64,000 nucleotides of DNA, taken from positions 1 through 64,000 of the forward strand of contig JAKPQH010000144.1 in NCBI GenBank assembly GCA_029580855.1. Direction: 5' to 3'. This stretch comes from a bacterium (GTDB lineage Bacteria; Methylomirabilota; Methylomirabilia; Methylomirabilales; 2-02-FULL-66-22). Shown here in pieces: positions 17,308 through 25,920 of this stretch. The position numbers and the translations under genes are program-made. Within the stretch, counting starts at the first letter, position 1; every line of letters starts with the position of its first letter. The notes below the pieces were generated by a model. That model ran no database searches and was not told the origin of the DNA. It was given only the letters and a program-made list of their open reading frames with translations.

Positions 17308-18537
17308 ATGAATCTCCGCCGCTGGACGCGATCGGCCCGAAACCCAGAGGAGGCGTGGTCCCGCAACCTCGCCATTCTCTTGACCGCCATCTTCATCGAA
17401 GAGATCGGCTGGTCGTTGACCGCCCCGTTCCTCCCCCTCTACATCCGTGAGTTGGGAATCGGCGATCCCAAAGCGGCGGCCCTGTGGGCCGGCGTGGTGA
17501 TGGGCGCGTCGCTGGCGATCGGCTGTGCGATGACGCCCTTCTGGGCCGCCCTGGCGGACCGGTTCGGGAGCAAGCTGATCCTGCTGCGGGCCCTGATCGC
17601 GCTCGCCGCCACGAATCTCGCCGTCGGCCTCGTGGCGAACGTGGAGCAGATCCTGATGGTCCGTTTGGCCTCGGCCTTCTTCACCGGGCTCGTGCCGCTC
17701 TCCTATGCCGTCATCACGTCCGGTGCGCCGCAGGCGACGCTGGCGCAATCGGTGGCGCATCTCCAGACCGTGACGATCGTGGCCTCGTCGCTGGGGCCGC
17801 TGATCGGCGGGATGATGGTCGATCGCATCGGCGTCCGGCCGGGCTACTTCTATGCTGCGGCGCTGTGCGTGTGCGGATTCCTGCTCGTCCTTTTCCTGTT
17901 CCGGAACCCCGGCCGCGCGACGGCTGCCCGCGCGGCTTCCCGCGGGCAGGGCGGTCTCCGGGCGGCCGTTGTGGGCTTGCTGCCGTTCACCACGGTCCTG
18001 TTCCTGGCGCAGAGTATCGATCGAAGCTTTCAGCCGCTCATACCGATCTACGTGGGCGAGCTTGGCGGCGCCGCCGCAGGCGGGGTCGGTTTCTGGTCCG
18101 GGCTGACGGTCTCGCTGGCCGGCGCGGCCATGGCCGTCGCGGCGAATGGCATGGCCCGCCTCTCTCGCTACGTCTCGCCGGTGACGCTGTTGCTGATCGC
18201 GCTCGCCGGCGGGGCGCTGTGCTGCGCGCCGATCGGCTTCCTGGGCGCGGTCTGGCAGTTGACCGCCACCCGAACGCTCCTATCGCTCGCCGTGGGAGGC
18301 GCGCCCACGCTGATATTCACCGTGGGGGGCACGCTGGGCCTGGCGCGGGGGAGCATCGGGCGGTCTTCGGTCCTTGTGATGGGACAGCAGCTGGGAAGCG
18401 CCGTGGGCCCGCTCATGGGCGGCGCGGTCGCGCAGTGGAGCCTCCGGGGCGTGTTTGTCGTCAATGCGGCGCTGTACCTGGGGACCTTTCTCTTCACGAG
18501 CAGCATCGGCCGCCGCCGGTCCCGTCAGGACACGTGA
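17308..18537 (+). CDS. MFS transporter
   Basis: A 409-residue major facilitator with 12 predicted membrane segments. The loop 2-3 motif is AALADRFGSKLILL, and the 8-9 equivalent is degraded. The N-terminal cytoplasmic stretch (MNLRRWTRSARNPEEAWSRN) is basic. It lies 113 bp after the VOC gene and before an HpcH-type aldolase with its own promoter. Carriage of an organic acid or sugar acid would fit the neighbourhood but is only inference. Confidence 0.83.
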   Translation: MNLRRWTRSARNPEEAWSRNLAILLTAIFIEEIGWSLTAPFLPLYIRELGIGDPKAAALWAGVVMGASLAIGCAMTPFWAALADRFGSKLILLRALIALAATNLAVGLVANVEQILMVRLASAFFTGLVPLSYAVITSGAPQATLAQSVAHLQTVTIVASSLGPLIGGMMVDRIGVRPGYFYAAALCVCGFLLVLFLFRNPGRATAARAASRGQGGLRAAVVGLLPFTTVLFLAQSIDRSFQPLIPIYVGELGGAAAGGVGFWSGLTVSLAGAAMAVAANGMARLSRYVSPVTLLLIALAGGALCCAPIGFLGAVWQLTATRTLLSLAVGGAPTLIFTVGGTLGLARGSIGRSSVLVMGQQLGSAVGPLMGGAVAQWSLRGVFVVNAALYLGTFLFTSSIGRRRSRQDT

Positions 18538-18567
18538 TCCAGACCGCCCCCGGGGCATTTCTTTTCC

Positions 18568-18596
18568 TTGCCCCGCGGCGGTACGCTTGCCATACT
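18568..18596 (+). promoter_or_regulatory. Promoter for the HpcH-type aldolase gene
   Basis: TTGCCC, a 17-bp spacer and CATACT, ending 64 nt before the ATG at 18661. Confidence 0.5.
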
Positions 18597-18660
18597 ACCG
18601 CGCCGCCGCGCGAGGCCCAGATTTATCCGGACACGGCAATGCCCAGAGGAGGTCTCTTTC

Positions 18661-19446
18661 ATGCGACCCAACAGACTCCGTGAACTGCTCCGTGCCGGAA
18701 AGCCGACGCTGGGGACCCGCGTGATGAGCCCCTGGCCCACGGTGATTGAGGTCCTGGGCCAGGCGGGGCAGTTCGACTACGTCGAGTACCTCGCCGAGTA
18801 CTCCCCCTCCCACCTGGGCGATCTGGACAATCTCTGCCGGGCGGCCGAACTCTCCGATCTGACGCCCATCATCAAGATCGACCAGGCCGGGTGCGAGTAC
18901 GTGGCGCAGCGGGCCGTCGGCGCCGGCTTTCAGGGTGTCCTGTTCACGGACTGCCGGTCGGCCGAGGAGGCCCGGCACTACGTCCGGATCGTTCGTCCGG
19001 AGACCCCGCAGGACGGCGGGCTGTACGGCGCAGCCCCGCGCCGATTCTCTCCTCGGTCGCAGGTGGGGGGCGCGGAATACGTCCAGGCGCTGCGGGACGT
19101 GGTCGTCATCCTCATGATCGAGAAGCGCGAGGCGGTCGAGCGTCTGGACGAGATCCTGGCCGTGCCGGGGATCGACATGATTCAGTGGGGGCCGGGGGAC
19201 TATACCGTGAGCATCGGCAAGCCGGGGGCCCGCACCGACCCCGAGACCAAGACGGTGGAGCGGAAGGTGTTCGAGACGGCAATCCGCCGGGGCATCCCGG
19301 CGCGGGCGGAAATCGCCGCGCCTGCGGACGCCGAGTACTACCTCGACCTCGGCGTCCGGCACTTCAGCCTCAACGTGGACTTGTGGATCCTGCTGAACTG
19401 GTGGGCGGTCAACGGCAAGACGCTGCGGGAAAGGCTGAGCGCGTGA
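18661..19446 (+). CDS. HpcH/HpaI-family aldolase
   Basis: The 261-residue class II, metal-dependent aldolase is of the 2,4-dihydroxyhept-2-ene-1,7-dioate / 2-keto-3-deoxy-sugar-acid type. Metal and substrate residues are visible: the Glu in ILMIEKREAVERLDEIL and the Asp in IQWGPGDYTVSIG. The first half carries DYVEYLAEYSPSHLGDLDN where classical members have a DxEH-type motif, so the base may differ. An AGGAGGT ribosome site precedes the ATG. These enzymes cleave 2-keto-3-deoxy acids to pyruvate plus an aldehyde, in keeping with the other sugar-acid enzymes in this window. Confidence 0.85.
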   Translation: MRPNRLRELLRAGKPTLGTRVMSPWPTVIEVLGQAGQFDYVEYLAEYSPSHLGDLDNLCRAAELSDLTPIIKIDQAGCEYVAQRAVGAGFQGVLFTDCRSAEEARHYVRIVRPETPQDGGLYGAAPRRFSPRSQVGGAEYVQALRDVVVILMIEKREAVERLDEILAVPGIDMIQWGPGDYTVSIGKPGARTDPETKTVERKVFETAIRRGIPARAEIAAPADAEYYLDLGVRHFSLNVDLWILLNWWAVNGKTLRERLSA

Positions 19447-19551
19447 AGGGGTCAAAATCGCGGCCGGTTCTGCGCCGGGCTCGTGGCGGGCGATCATGGC
19501 GCGCCGAGATCGTCGAGCGTCCGGCCGGGGAAGGGCGCATGGTGGCGACGC

Positions 19552-19959
19552 ATGTTTGTTGTTGTCATCGGTTTCCCCCCGATCGGGGCCGGTAAAGACG
19601 CCGCGTCCCGACAATGGCTTGCGGCGACCAACCAGAGGTTTTCTCGCCTCGACGGTTTTATGGGGCGAAAGCTCTTGAAACCCGTGGAGAGGGGAAACTA
19701 CACGGCGATAGTCGAATTTGAGAACCAGGCTGGCTTCCCGGCGATGCACAGCAGCCGCGCGCACGAGGAGGCCGACGCCAAGGTCACGCCGCTGTTCGAC
19801 GGCAACCCCCTCCCCAAGTTCTACGACGCGATCGCGATGGAAGACCGAGGGGGTCGGTGCTGCCGCGGAACCGTGCATGACGCGTTGAGGCGCCTGCGGG
19901 CAGTCTGCGTGTCGACGGGGACGGGGTTTATCGAATACGGAAAGTCTGGGACCGTCTAA
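19552..19959 (+). CDS. Probable dimeric alpha-beta barrel (ABM-like) protein
   Basis: About 135 residues. The N-terminal 90 residues (MFVVVIGFPPIGAGK, FSRLDGFMGRKLLKPVERGNYTAIVEFEN, FPAMHSSRAHEEA) follow the pattern of antibiotic-biosynthesis-monooxygenase-like small domains: a first strand, a helix, then strands with an ExWed-like segment. The C-terminal 45 residues are Cys- and Arg-containing and not conserved in feel; a frameshift near 19850 could have extended the ORF. ATG 19552 starts the fold. Function unknown, possibly a heme or quinone oxygenase-like or purely structural protein. Confidence 0.55.
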   Translation: MFVVVIGFPPIGAGKDAASRQWLAATNQRFSRLDGFMGRKLLKPVERGNYTAIVEFENQAGFPAMHSSRAHEEADAKVTPLFDGNPLPKFYDAIAMEDRGGRCCRGTVHDALRRLRAVCVSTGTGFIEYGKSGTV

Positions 19960-20065
19960 ATTGCCATGTGGATCGCCCGGCGAACGTCGGGGCGGGACAC
20001 GCCGGCCTGAAACATTCCCGACCGAAAGCGGGTATATCTAAGGGAAAGCAGAAGGGGGATCGGCC

Positions 20066-20596
20066 ATGAAGCGGGTCATGTGGGCGCTTGTGGCGGCAGG
20101 GGTATTCCTAGTCGGCGCCGCCATCGGTGCAGAGGCTGCGGGGGCGAGTCCCCGCGGCGGGTACCACGGCCGGGGCAGCGGATGGTCCGGCGGCGTCCCG
20201 GGGGGGAGCGCCTGGGTCCGCGGTGGGTATCACGGCGTCGGCCGAACGTATGCGGTCGCCCCGCGGGGGAGTGTGTGGATCGCCGGGGGAGGTGCCAGGT
20301 ACCACGGCGGCATGTGGCGCGGAGGTACGCGGGTCTTTATCGGCGGCGGGGTTGGCTGGTGGGCTTGGCCCGGCTGGTGGGGGCCGGGCTGGTGGGGTTA
20401 CCCCTATCCGTACTACGCCGCGCCGCCCGTGGCAATACAGCCCGGGCCCACGACGTATATCCAGCAAGTGCCTGCGCCAGCTGCGCAGGACTACTGGTAT
20501 TATTGCCAGCAGGCAGGGGCGTATTACCCGTACGTCAAAGAATGTCCTGGCGGTTGGATGCAGGTGGTGCCGCCGCCTGCCCCGCCCGATCGTTAG
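20066..20596 (+). CDS. Secreted Gly/Tyr/Trp-rich small protein
   Basis: The 176-residue exported protein has a Sec signal (WALVAAGVFLVGAAIGAEA), then a Gly-rich region with HG and RGG repeats (GGYHGRGSGW, GGYHGVGRTY, ARYHGGMWRGG). A hydrophobic aromatic hairpin follows (WWAWPGWWGPGWWGYPYPYYAAPP). The C-terminal module (YWYYCQQAGAYYPYVKECPGGWMQVVP) has two Cys and is a motif seen on many proteobacterial envelope proteins of unknown function. GAAGGGGGA precedes the ATG. It converges with another small exported protein gene. Confidence 0.7.
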   Translation: MKRVMWALVAAGVFLVGAAIGAEAAGASPRGGYHGRGSGWSGGVPGGSAWVRGGYHGVGRTYAVAPRGSVWIAGGGARYHGGMWRGGTRVFIGGGVGWWAWPGWWGPGWWGYPYPYYAAPPVAIQPGPTTYIQQVPAPAAQDYWYYCQQAGAYYPYVKECPGGWMQVVPPPAPPDR

Positions 20597-20734
20597 GGGC
20601 CGTCACCAAATCCCGTGTCCGTTTGTGGATCTCGTTACGGCTCCGCATTCCGTTTACGGAATCCCTCCGGTCGAGGTGTTTTAGCGGGTTGACGCGCCAC
20701 AGCTCCGCTTCGCGAACGACAGGGGGGCCGACGA

Positions 20735-20762
20735 GAACGGCGGCCAAAACCGGCCGCCGTTC
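20735..20762. terminator. Hairpin between convergent genes
   Basis: A perfect 11-bp stem GAACGGCGGCC / GGCCGCCGTTC with loop AAAACC. There is no T-run on either side, but its position between two convergent stops suggests a shared, possibly factor-assisted terminator. Confidence 0.5.
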
Positions 20763-20799
20763 CCATTGGTGCCGTGCACGACGGCCGCGCCGGTCGGCA

Positions 20800-21330
20800 T
20801 TAACGCCGACCGCGGTCGTGGCCGTGCCCGCGTGCGTGGTTCTCGCTCGCTTTTTGTCTGTGTCGATCCCGGTCCCGTTCCCGCTCCCGCTCGTGTGCCC
20901 ACGGTGGCGGTCCGTGACGCTGCCAGTGCTTCGGGCGAACCTTATAGTGATCCACGGGCACGGCCAAGACTGCGCGCGGCACCTGGGCGATGGCGAGAAC
21001 CGTCCAGGGGCCGTTGTGTCTACGCGCGCGGAACCAGCGGCCCTGATGGTAGAGGTAGTGGTACTTCTTGTACACGAAATAGTTGTACGGAAGTCCCGGC
21101 GCGGTGTAGACCGACGGAGGCGGCGGGGTGTGGGGCCCCGGCGGTGCCACCACCACCGGCCCCGGCACCGCCACCACCGGGGGCGGCGTGTTGCCGATGT
21201 GGATCCCCAGGTTCACGCTGCTCGTCTGTACTCCGACGCTGAGGCTGTCCGCCTGCACGATCCCGGGAATCATCAGGGCGGTGGTCGCGGCCGCCAGGAT
21301 GCTTGTGAGCAATGTGGCACGTCTCATCAT
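20800..21330 (-). CDS. Exported protein with basic C-terminal tail
   Basis: A 176-residue protein with a Sec signal (TLLTSILAAATTALMIPGIVQA). A Pro/Val-rich stretch follows, then the core YNYFVYKKYHYLYHQGRWFRARRHNGPWTVLAIAQVPRAVLAVPVDHYKVRPKHW, a Tyr/Trp pattern I have seen in envelope proteins of unknown function. The tail is extremely charged (HERERERDRDRHRQ and a His/Arg-rich end). The start is the ATG at 21330, which has GGAGGG upstream and a TTGTCA-N17-TAGGGT promoter at 21389-21417. The role is unknown; metal or nucleic acid contact through the tail is conceivable. Confidence 0.65.
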   Translation of the reverse strand: MMRRATLLTSILAAATTALMIPGIVQADSLSVGVQTSSVNLGIHIGNTPPPVVAVPGPVVVAPPGPHTPPPPSVYTAPGLPYNYFVYKKYHYLYHQGRWFRARRHNGPWTVLAIAQVPRAVLAVPVDHYKVRPKHWQRHGPPPWAHERERERDRDRHRQKASENHARGHGHDRGRR

Positions 21331-21388
21331 CGACCCTCCATCGCGACGATTCAGGTGCGCGGGCTGCATCGGTCGCGCGTCAGAAGTG

Positions 21389-21417
21389 ACCCTAGATGAC
21401 CGTTGCGTGTTTGACAA
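21389..21417 (-). promoter_or_regulatory. Promoter for the basic-tail exported protein
   Basis: Read leftward: TTGTCA, a 17-bp spacer and TAGGGT, ending about 59 nt before the ATG at 21330. The remaining 21418-21766 sequence shows no supported gene. Confidence 0.45.
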
Positions 21418-21766
21418 GTCCTTTGGCGTCTCAACCGGCAATTCGGGGCGTGTCCGCATGCGATCTCGACAATAGTGCGAATGTTCTTCCGACGTTTTCG
21501 GACGGCACCCGACGGGAGAAAGCGCAAGCCGCACGGTCGGCGTGGGGATCGACAACACCCGTGGTGGGCGCGGCCCGCGGTGCGAGCCGGTTCCTGTCGG
21601 CGTTCGGTCTGCCGCCGGTGCGGTGGCGGCGCAAAACGACGGGGCGGGTCGCGGCCGCCGGGGCCGGACATGTGCGGCTTGTTGGGTTTCGCAGACTGTC
21701 TTCGAAATGCAGGGGGTCCGGAGACGGTCGTTTCGGGCCCCCGCCTGTCCTCGGAATCGTGCCGGG

Positions 21767-22594
21767 TTAGTACCAGGTCAAAGGGGTGGGTGGCGAGATG
21801 CCGGTGATCTCACACTTCACCTCTTTCACCCCCGGCACATGACGGACCACCGCGGGAACGGCGTCCGCGACCTCCGGCCACCGGGACCTCCCCGTGACGG
21901 TCACGATCCCGCCGTCCGCGGTGATCGTCAGCTCCGCGCCGCGGGTGCGGAAGTCCATGGCCAGCGCCGCGGAGACCTGGCTGTGCAGCGCGAGGTCTTC
22001 CATGGCCTTGAGGGAGGCGGGGGTGGGCTTGAACTCGTCCTGCTCGGCCAGCCGGACCACCGTTTCGCACGCCGCGTGTAGGCTCATCCGGCTGAGGTTC
22101 ACGACAAGGTCGTAGAGACGCGGGTCCTCCCAGTCCACCTCGAAGAGGAACCGCGTCCACTCCCGGCGCTCTCGGTCCGTCTTCTCGATGTAGGCGAGGG
22201 CGTCCTCTCGAGTGAGATTCCGTTGCCGCTGGGCCGCCCGGACCCGGAAGTCCGTGTCGGCGACCGCCCGCACGCTGATGACGTGGGAGATGCCCGGCAA
22301 CAGAAAGTGCCCCAGATAGCCGTGATAGACGAGCCGGCCGCCCAGGGCCTGCTGACACAGGGCCGCCCGGACAAAGGCGAGGTGAGCGGCACGCTCGCCG
22401 ACCACCCGTTCCCAGAACGTGGGCCGTTTCTCCATGGCCGCCGCGAGTTCTTCGGTGGGGACCAGAAAGCGTTGCGCCGCGGTTTCGAGGTTCGCTTCCC
22501 GAGCGAGGCACCGGTAGTCCAGCCGCTCGGCCAACTGGTTGGCCAGGGCCTCCCCGCCGCTGAATGTGCCTCGGGAAATGGCAATGATGGACAT
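21767..22594 (-). CDS. Cytidylate-kinase-like protein fused to a BON domain
   Basis: The 275-residue protein combines two domains. Residues 1-190 match the cytidylate-kinase-like P-loop family: IAISRGTFSGGEALANQLAERLDY at the start, RNLTREDALAYIEKTDRERREW as the LID-like Arg region, and DLVVNLSRMSLHAACETVVRL near the end. Residues about 205-270 form a BON-like domain (AELTITADGGIVTVTGRSRWPEVADAVPAVVRHVPGVKEVKCEI), usually found on exported lipid-binding proteins. ATG 22594 starts the kinase fold. No signal peptide is present, so the BON domain would be cytoplasmic, which is odd. Confidence 0.75.
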   Translation of the reverse strand: MSIIAISRGTFSGGEALANQLAERLDYRCLAREANLETAAQRFLVPTEELAAAMEKRPTFWERVVGERAAHLAFVRAALCQQALGGRLVYHGYLGHFLLPGISHVISVRAVADTDFRVRAAQRQRNLTREDALAYIEKTDRERREWTRFLFEVDWEDPRLYDLVVNLSRMSLHAACETVVRLAEQDEFKPTPASLKAMEDLALHSQVSAALAMDFRTRGAELTITADGGIVTVTGRSRWPEVADAVPAVVRHVPGVKEVKCEITGISPPTPLTWY

Positions 22595-22905
22595 CGCGCC
22601 TCTCCTCGCGACGCGGTCGGCCGTGCGCGCGAGTTCCCGCCACGGACCGGCGCCTCCGGGTCTCGCTTCCTGACGCACAGGGGGTCCACGGTCGCGGGGC
22701 GTGTACGGAGAATCCAAAACCCCCGCGCCCGCCCGATGCCATCCGCACGCAGCGCCGCGTCGTCCTGGGCACTACGCTGCCTCTTTCCGGTGTTCCTGTC
22801 AACCGGGAATCTCCCGGGGCTGGACGCCGGGGTCGACTTGCGTTAGCCTAGAGGCGCTCCGATCGTGTGACGGGATCCGGTCCCGAAGCCTGAAGGAGGG
22901 AGACC
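22595..22905. other. Divergent intergenic region, 311 bp
   Basis: This gap lies between the kinase-BON gene and the ACT-domain gene. I see no gene or strong promoter. A GGGAATCTCCC dyad lies at about 22804-22814. Confidence 0.35.
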
Positions 22906-23292
22906 ATGGCCAAAGATCTCACCATACACCTGGGGGACCATCCGGGATCGCTCGCGAAGGTGGGCGAGGCGCTGGGCAAGGCGGGCGTGAACATCGACGG
23001 TATCTGCGGCGTGACGGTCCAGGGCAAGGGCGTCATCCACATCCTGGTCGCGGACGCGGCAAAGGCCCGCCGCGCCCTCGAGGCGAATCATATCGACGTC
23101 GCCAAGGAAACGGACGTCGTGGTTTTGGACGTGGAGGATCGGCCCGGTGTGCTCGGCAACGTGGCGCGCCGCTTGGCGAATGCCGGGGTGAATCTCCACA
23201 TCGCCTATCTGGCCACCTCCAGCAGGCTGGTGGTGGGTGCCGACGATCTGGAGAAGGCGCGCGCCGCCATCGAGGCGAAGAAGCCCGCGTAG
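22906..23292 (+). CDS. Tandem ACT-domain protein
   Basis: The 128-residue protein is made of two ACT domains and nothing else. The first begins LTIHLGDHPGSLAKVGEALGKAGVNIDGICG, the second DVVVLDVEDRPGVLGNVARRLANAGVNLHIAYLA. The conserved Gly of the loop before helix 1 is present in both. Such proteins sense amino acids or similar small ligands and regulate enzymes by binding them. The start has AGGAGGGAG upstream. A sugar-isomerase, a dehydrogenase and a lipoprotein lie downstream, without clear linkage. Confidence 0.82.
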   Translation: MAKDLTIHLGDHPGSLAKVGEALGKAGVNIDGICGVTVQGKGVIHILVADAAKARRALEANHIDVAKETDVVVLDVEDRPGVLGNVARRLANAGVNLHIAYLATSSRLVVGADDLEKARAAIEAKKPA

Positions 23293-23406
23293 CGCCGGCT
23301 GTCTGGACGCAGGGCAAGCCGTCCGCATCGGCGGCGGTCCGGCGACCCGGTCGCGGATGCGGCCCGAGGTGTTGCGCTGCGGGACGCCGGTGGGAAACGG
23401 GGACGG

Positions 23407-24528
23407 ATGATGACCCGACGCGAGCTCCTCCTGCTGGGATTGGGGATCGGCGGGACCCTCGCCGGGTGTGTCACGATGGGGCCGCCCGCCGCCGGCCCGG
23501 CCAAGAAGCTGATCGAGTTCGGCTGGGACGAGCCGGACGCCGCTTTCATGCGCCGGCACATCGCCCAGATGGAGCAGGCGCCCTTCGACGGGGTGGTGTT
23601 TCGCGTCGCGGACACCCGGCCCGACGGGACGCCCGGGAACTTTCTCTGGGAAGCCTGGGGGCGCCGCGCGTTCACCGAAGCCGAGCTCGCTCCGGCGCTG
23701 GCGGATCTGGCGGCGACTCGGTTCCAACGCTTCACGCACAATTTTCTTCGGTTCAATACCAGCCCGGGCGATGTGGACTGGTTCGACGACTTTTCGGCGG
23801 TCCTGGCGAATGCGCGGCTGGCGGCGCGTGTCGCCCGAGCGGGGGGTGCAGCGGGCCTCCTGTTCGACACGGAGCAATACCACACGCCGCTGTTCGACTA
23901 CCGCCGGCAGCGAGACCGCGGCGCCAAACCGTGGGAGGCCTACGCCGCACAGGCGCGCCGGCGCGGCGGGGAGGTCATGGAGGCATTTCAGGCCGCCTAT
24001 CCCGATCCGACCATCTTCCTCACGTTCGGGTACGGCGTGCCCTGGCTGGAAATGCGGAAGGGCGCCACCTCGCTGGCGGCCTGCGAGTACGGTCTGCTGG
24101 TGCCGTTTCTCGACGGCATGGTGGGCGCGGCGAATTCCCGCGCCCGGCTCGTGGACGGGTACGAGCCGGCCTATTTCCACGACAAGGACACCGCACGGTT
24201 CGCCGAGGCGTACCGCATGCTCACACAGGACCTCCTGGACCTCGTCGCCGACCCGGCGCGATACCGGCGGCTCCTCTCGGTGGGCTTCGGTCTCTTTCTG
24301 GATTACGCCCCGGACGGGCGGCGCTGGAACGGCGCCGACGGGAGCGCAAACTACTACACGCCCCGGGAGTTGGAGACGAGCGTCCGCGCGGCGCTGGCGG
24401 CCGCCGACGAGTATGTCTGGATCTATACGGAAGCGCCGCGCTGGTGGTCGCCGTCCGGACACCCGGTCGATCTGCCCGGAGAGTACGCCGACGCGCTGCG
24501 CCGCGCCCGCGGCGACCGGCGCCGCTGA
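23407..24528 (+). CDS. Predicted lipoprotein, TIM-barrel hydrolase-like
   Basis: The 373-residue lipoprotein has a Tat-like start (MTRRELLLLGLGIGGTLAGC) with lipobox LAGC. The mature part begins LIEFGWDEPDAAFMRRHIAQMEQAPFDGVVFRV, which resembles the first strand and helix of glycoside-hydrolase-type (alpha/beta)8 barrels. Acidic residues follow at the ends of strands: GLLFDTEQYH, TIFLTFGYGVPW, YVWIYTEAPRWW. The family is conserved in feel but I cannot name it. A periplasmic glycosidase or carbohydrate-binding role is likely but unproved. Confidence 0.65.
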   Translation: MMTRRELLLLGLGIGGTLAGCVTMGPPAAGPAKKLIEFGWDEPDAAFMRRHIAQMEQAPFDGVVFRVADTRPDGTPGNFLWEAWGRRAFTEAELAPALADLAATRFQRFTHNFLRFNTSPGDVDWFDDFSAVLANARLAARVARAGGAAGLLFDTEQYHTPLFDYRRQRDRGAKPWEAYAAQARRRGGEVMEAFQAAYPDPTIFLTFGYGVPWLEMRKGATSLAACEYGLLVPFLDGMVGAANSRARLVDGYEPAYFHDKDTARFAEAYRMLTQDLLDLVADPARYRRLLSVGFGLFLDYAPDGRRWNGADGSANYYTPRELETSVRAALAAADEYVWIYTEAPRWWSPSGHPVDLPGEYADALRRARGDRRR

Positions 24529-24654
24529 CGGGTGTCGGGAGCGCGGTGCCGCGGGAGAGCGGGTGGTTCCGCCGCGGTTGCGTAGCGCGGGCGGCATGGC
24601 CCGAACGGGCTTGGGCTGCCAGGCCGCCCGGCGGATCACACGAGGAGGACGCCT

Positions 24655-25761
24655 GTGGGGAAATACCGACTGGTGCTGCTGGATCGTCCGGCGTGGTTTC
24701 TCCCGGCGATCGAACACGAGGAGATGGCGCAGATCGACGGCGACGCGCTGGTGGGCTGGGCGCGCCTGGGCGAGCCGCGGGAGATCGACCCCGCCAACGC
24801 GAGCCTGGGGTTGCCGGTGGAGACGCTCAGCCGGATCAGCCTGGCGTACGTCGCCCGGACCAAGCACACGCCGGAGGTGGTCGAGCGCATGGCGCAGGAT
24901 GCCGACGCCGTCATGGTGACCTCCGCCATGGTGACGGCCGAGGTCATGGACCGGCTGCCCAAGCTCCGCGTGATCGGCCGCCCGGGTATCGGGTACGACG
25001 TCGTGGACGTCGAGGCAGCCACGGCGCGGGGGATCGCCGTGTTCAGCGCGCCGGGTTTCTGCGCGCGCGAGGTCGCCGACCACACACTCATGCTGGCGCT
25101 GGCGCTGGCGCGCAAAGCCCCGGTGCTTCACGCCGCCATCCGGCGCGGCGTCTACGAGCGGGGTCTCGCGTCGCCCATGCCGGCGCCCTACGAGATGACC
25201 CTGGGATTGGTCGCCTTTGGCGAGATCGGGCGCGAGGTGGCCGTGCGGGCGAAGCCCTTCGGGTTTTCCCTGGTCGCCTACGACCCGTTCGTGGCACCCG
25301 AGGTGGCCACGCGATACGGCGTGACCTTGGTGGCCCTGGATGCGCTCCTGGAGCGGTCGGACATCGTTTCCGTCCACGCGCCGCTCACCAAGCAGACGTT
25401 CCACCTGCTGGGTGCGCGGGAATTCGGGCTCATGAAGCGGACCGCCTACATCGTCAACACCGCGCGGGGCGCCGTCATCGACCAGGAGGCGCTCATCGCG
25501 GCGCTCCAGAGCCGAACCATCGCCGGGGCCGGTCTGGATGTCTTCGAGCGGGAGCCGCTGGAGGCGGACAGCCCGCTTGTCGGCATGGAAAACGTCATCC
25601 TGACACCCCACACGGCCGGCATGTCCGACTCCAGCCAGATCGCCGTTCGGCGGCGCACGGCGCGCAACATCGCCGCGGCGCTGGTCGGGCGGTGGCCCGA
25701 GACGCGCGATCTTGTCAACCCCCAGGTGAAGAGCCACCCGCGGCAGCGGCCGGCAGGGTGA
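24655..25761 (+). CDS. D-isomer-specific 2-hydroxyacid dehydrogenase
   Basis: The 368-residue NAD-dependent enzyme is of the phosphoglycerate/glyoxylate-type dehydrogenase family. The nucleotide-binding turn is LVAFGEIGREVAVRAKPFGFSLVAYDPF (Ala-Phe replaces the first Gly of GxGxxG). The catalytic triad is Arg in VNTARGAVIDQEAL, Glu in FEREPLEAD and His in LTPHTAGMS. The GTG start at 24655 has GAGGAGGA upstream. The N-terminal 60 residues are longer than usual for the family and may be a distinct lid. The substrate is not predictable; hydroxypyruvate or a keto-sugar acid would suit the context. Confidence 0.85.
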   Translation: MGKYRLVLLDRPAWFLPAIEHEEMAQIDGDALVGWARLGEPREIDPANASLGLPVETLSRISLAYVARTKHTPEVVERMAQDADAVMVTSAMVTAEVMDRLPKLRVIGRPGIGYDVVDVEAATARGIAVFSAPGFCAREVADHTLMLALALARKAPVLHAAIRRGVYERGLASPMPAPYEMTLGLVAFGEIGREVAVRAKPFGFSLVAYDPFVAPEVATRYGVTLVALDALLERSDIVSVHAPLTKQTFHLLGAREFGLMKRTAYIVNTARGAVIDQEALIAALQSRTIAGAGLDVFEREPLEADSPLVGMENVILTPHTAGMSDSSQIAVRRRTARNIAAALVGRWPETRDLVNPQVKSHPRQRPAG

Positions 25762-25920
25762 TCGACGGCCACCGCCGTCTCGCCGCGCTGTGTGGGCGCC
25801 CGGGGCGTACGCGTCTCCGGATCTCGCGTGCGGTTTCCCGGCGCCCACCGTCCGCATCCGGGCGTTTTTCGCCGACGCCGTACGGCGGCGGCAGCCGCGC
25901 CGGTTTTCGGGTGCGGGGCT

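Noticed and set aside
22843-25857. 1004-codon minus-strand ORF opposite the ACT, lipoprotein and dehydrogenase genes
   Set aside because: High GC creates long antisense frames; the plus strand carries recognisable domains in three separate genes.
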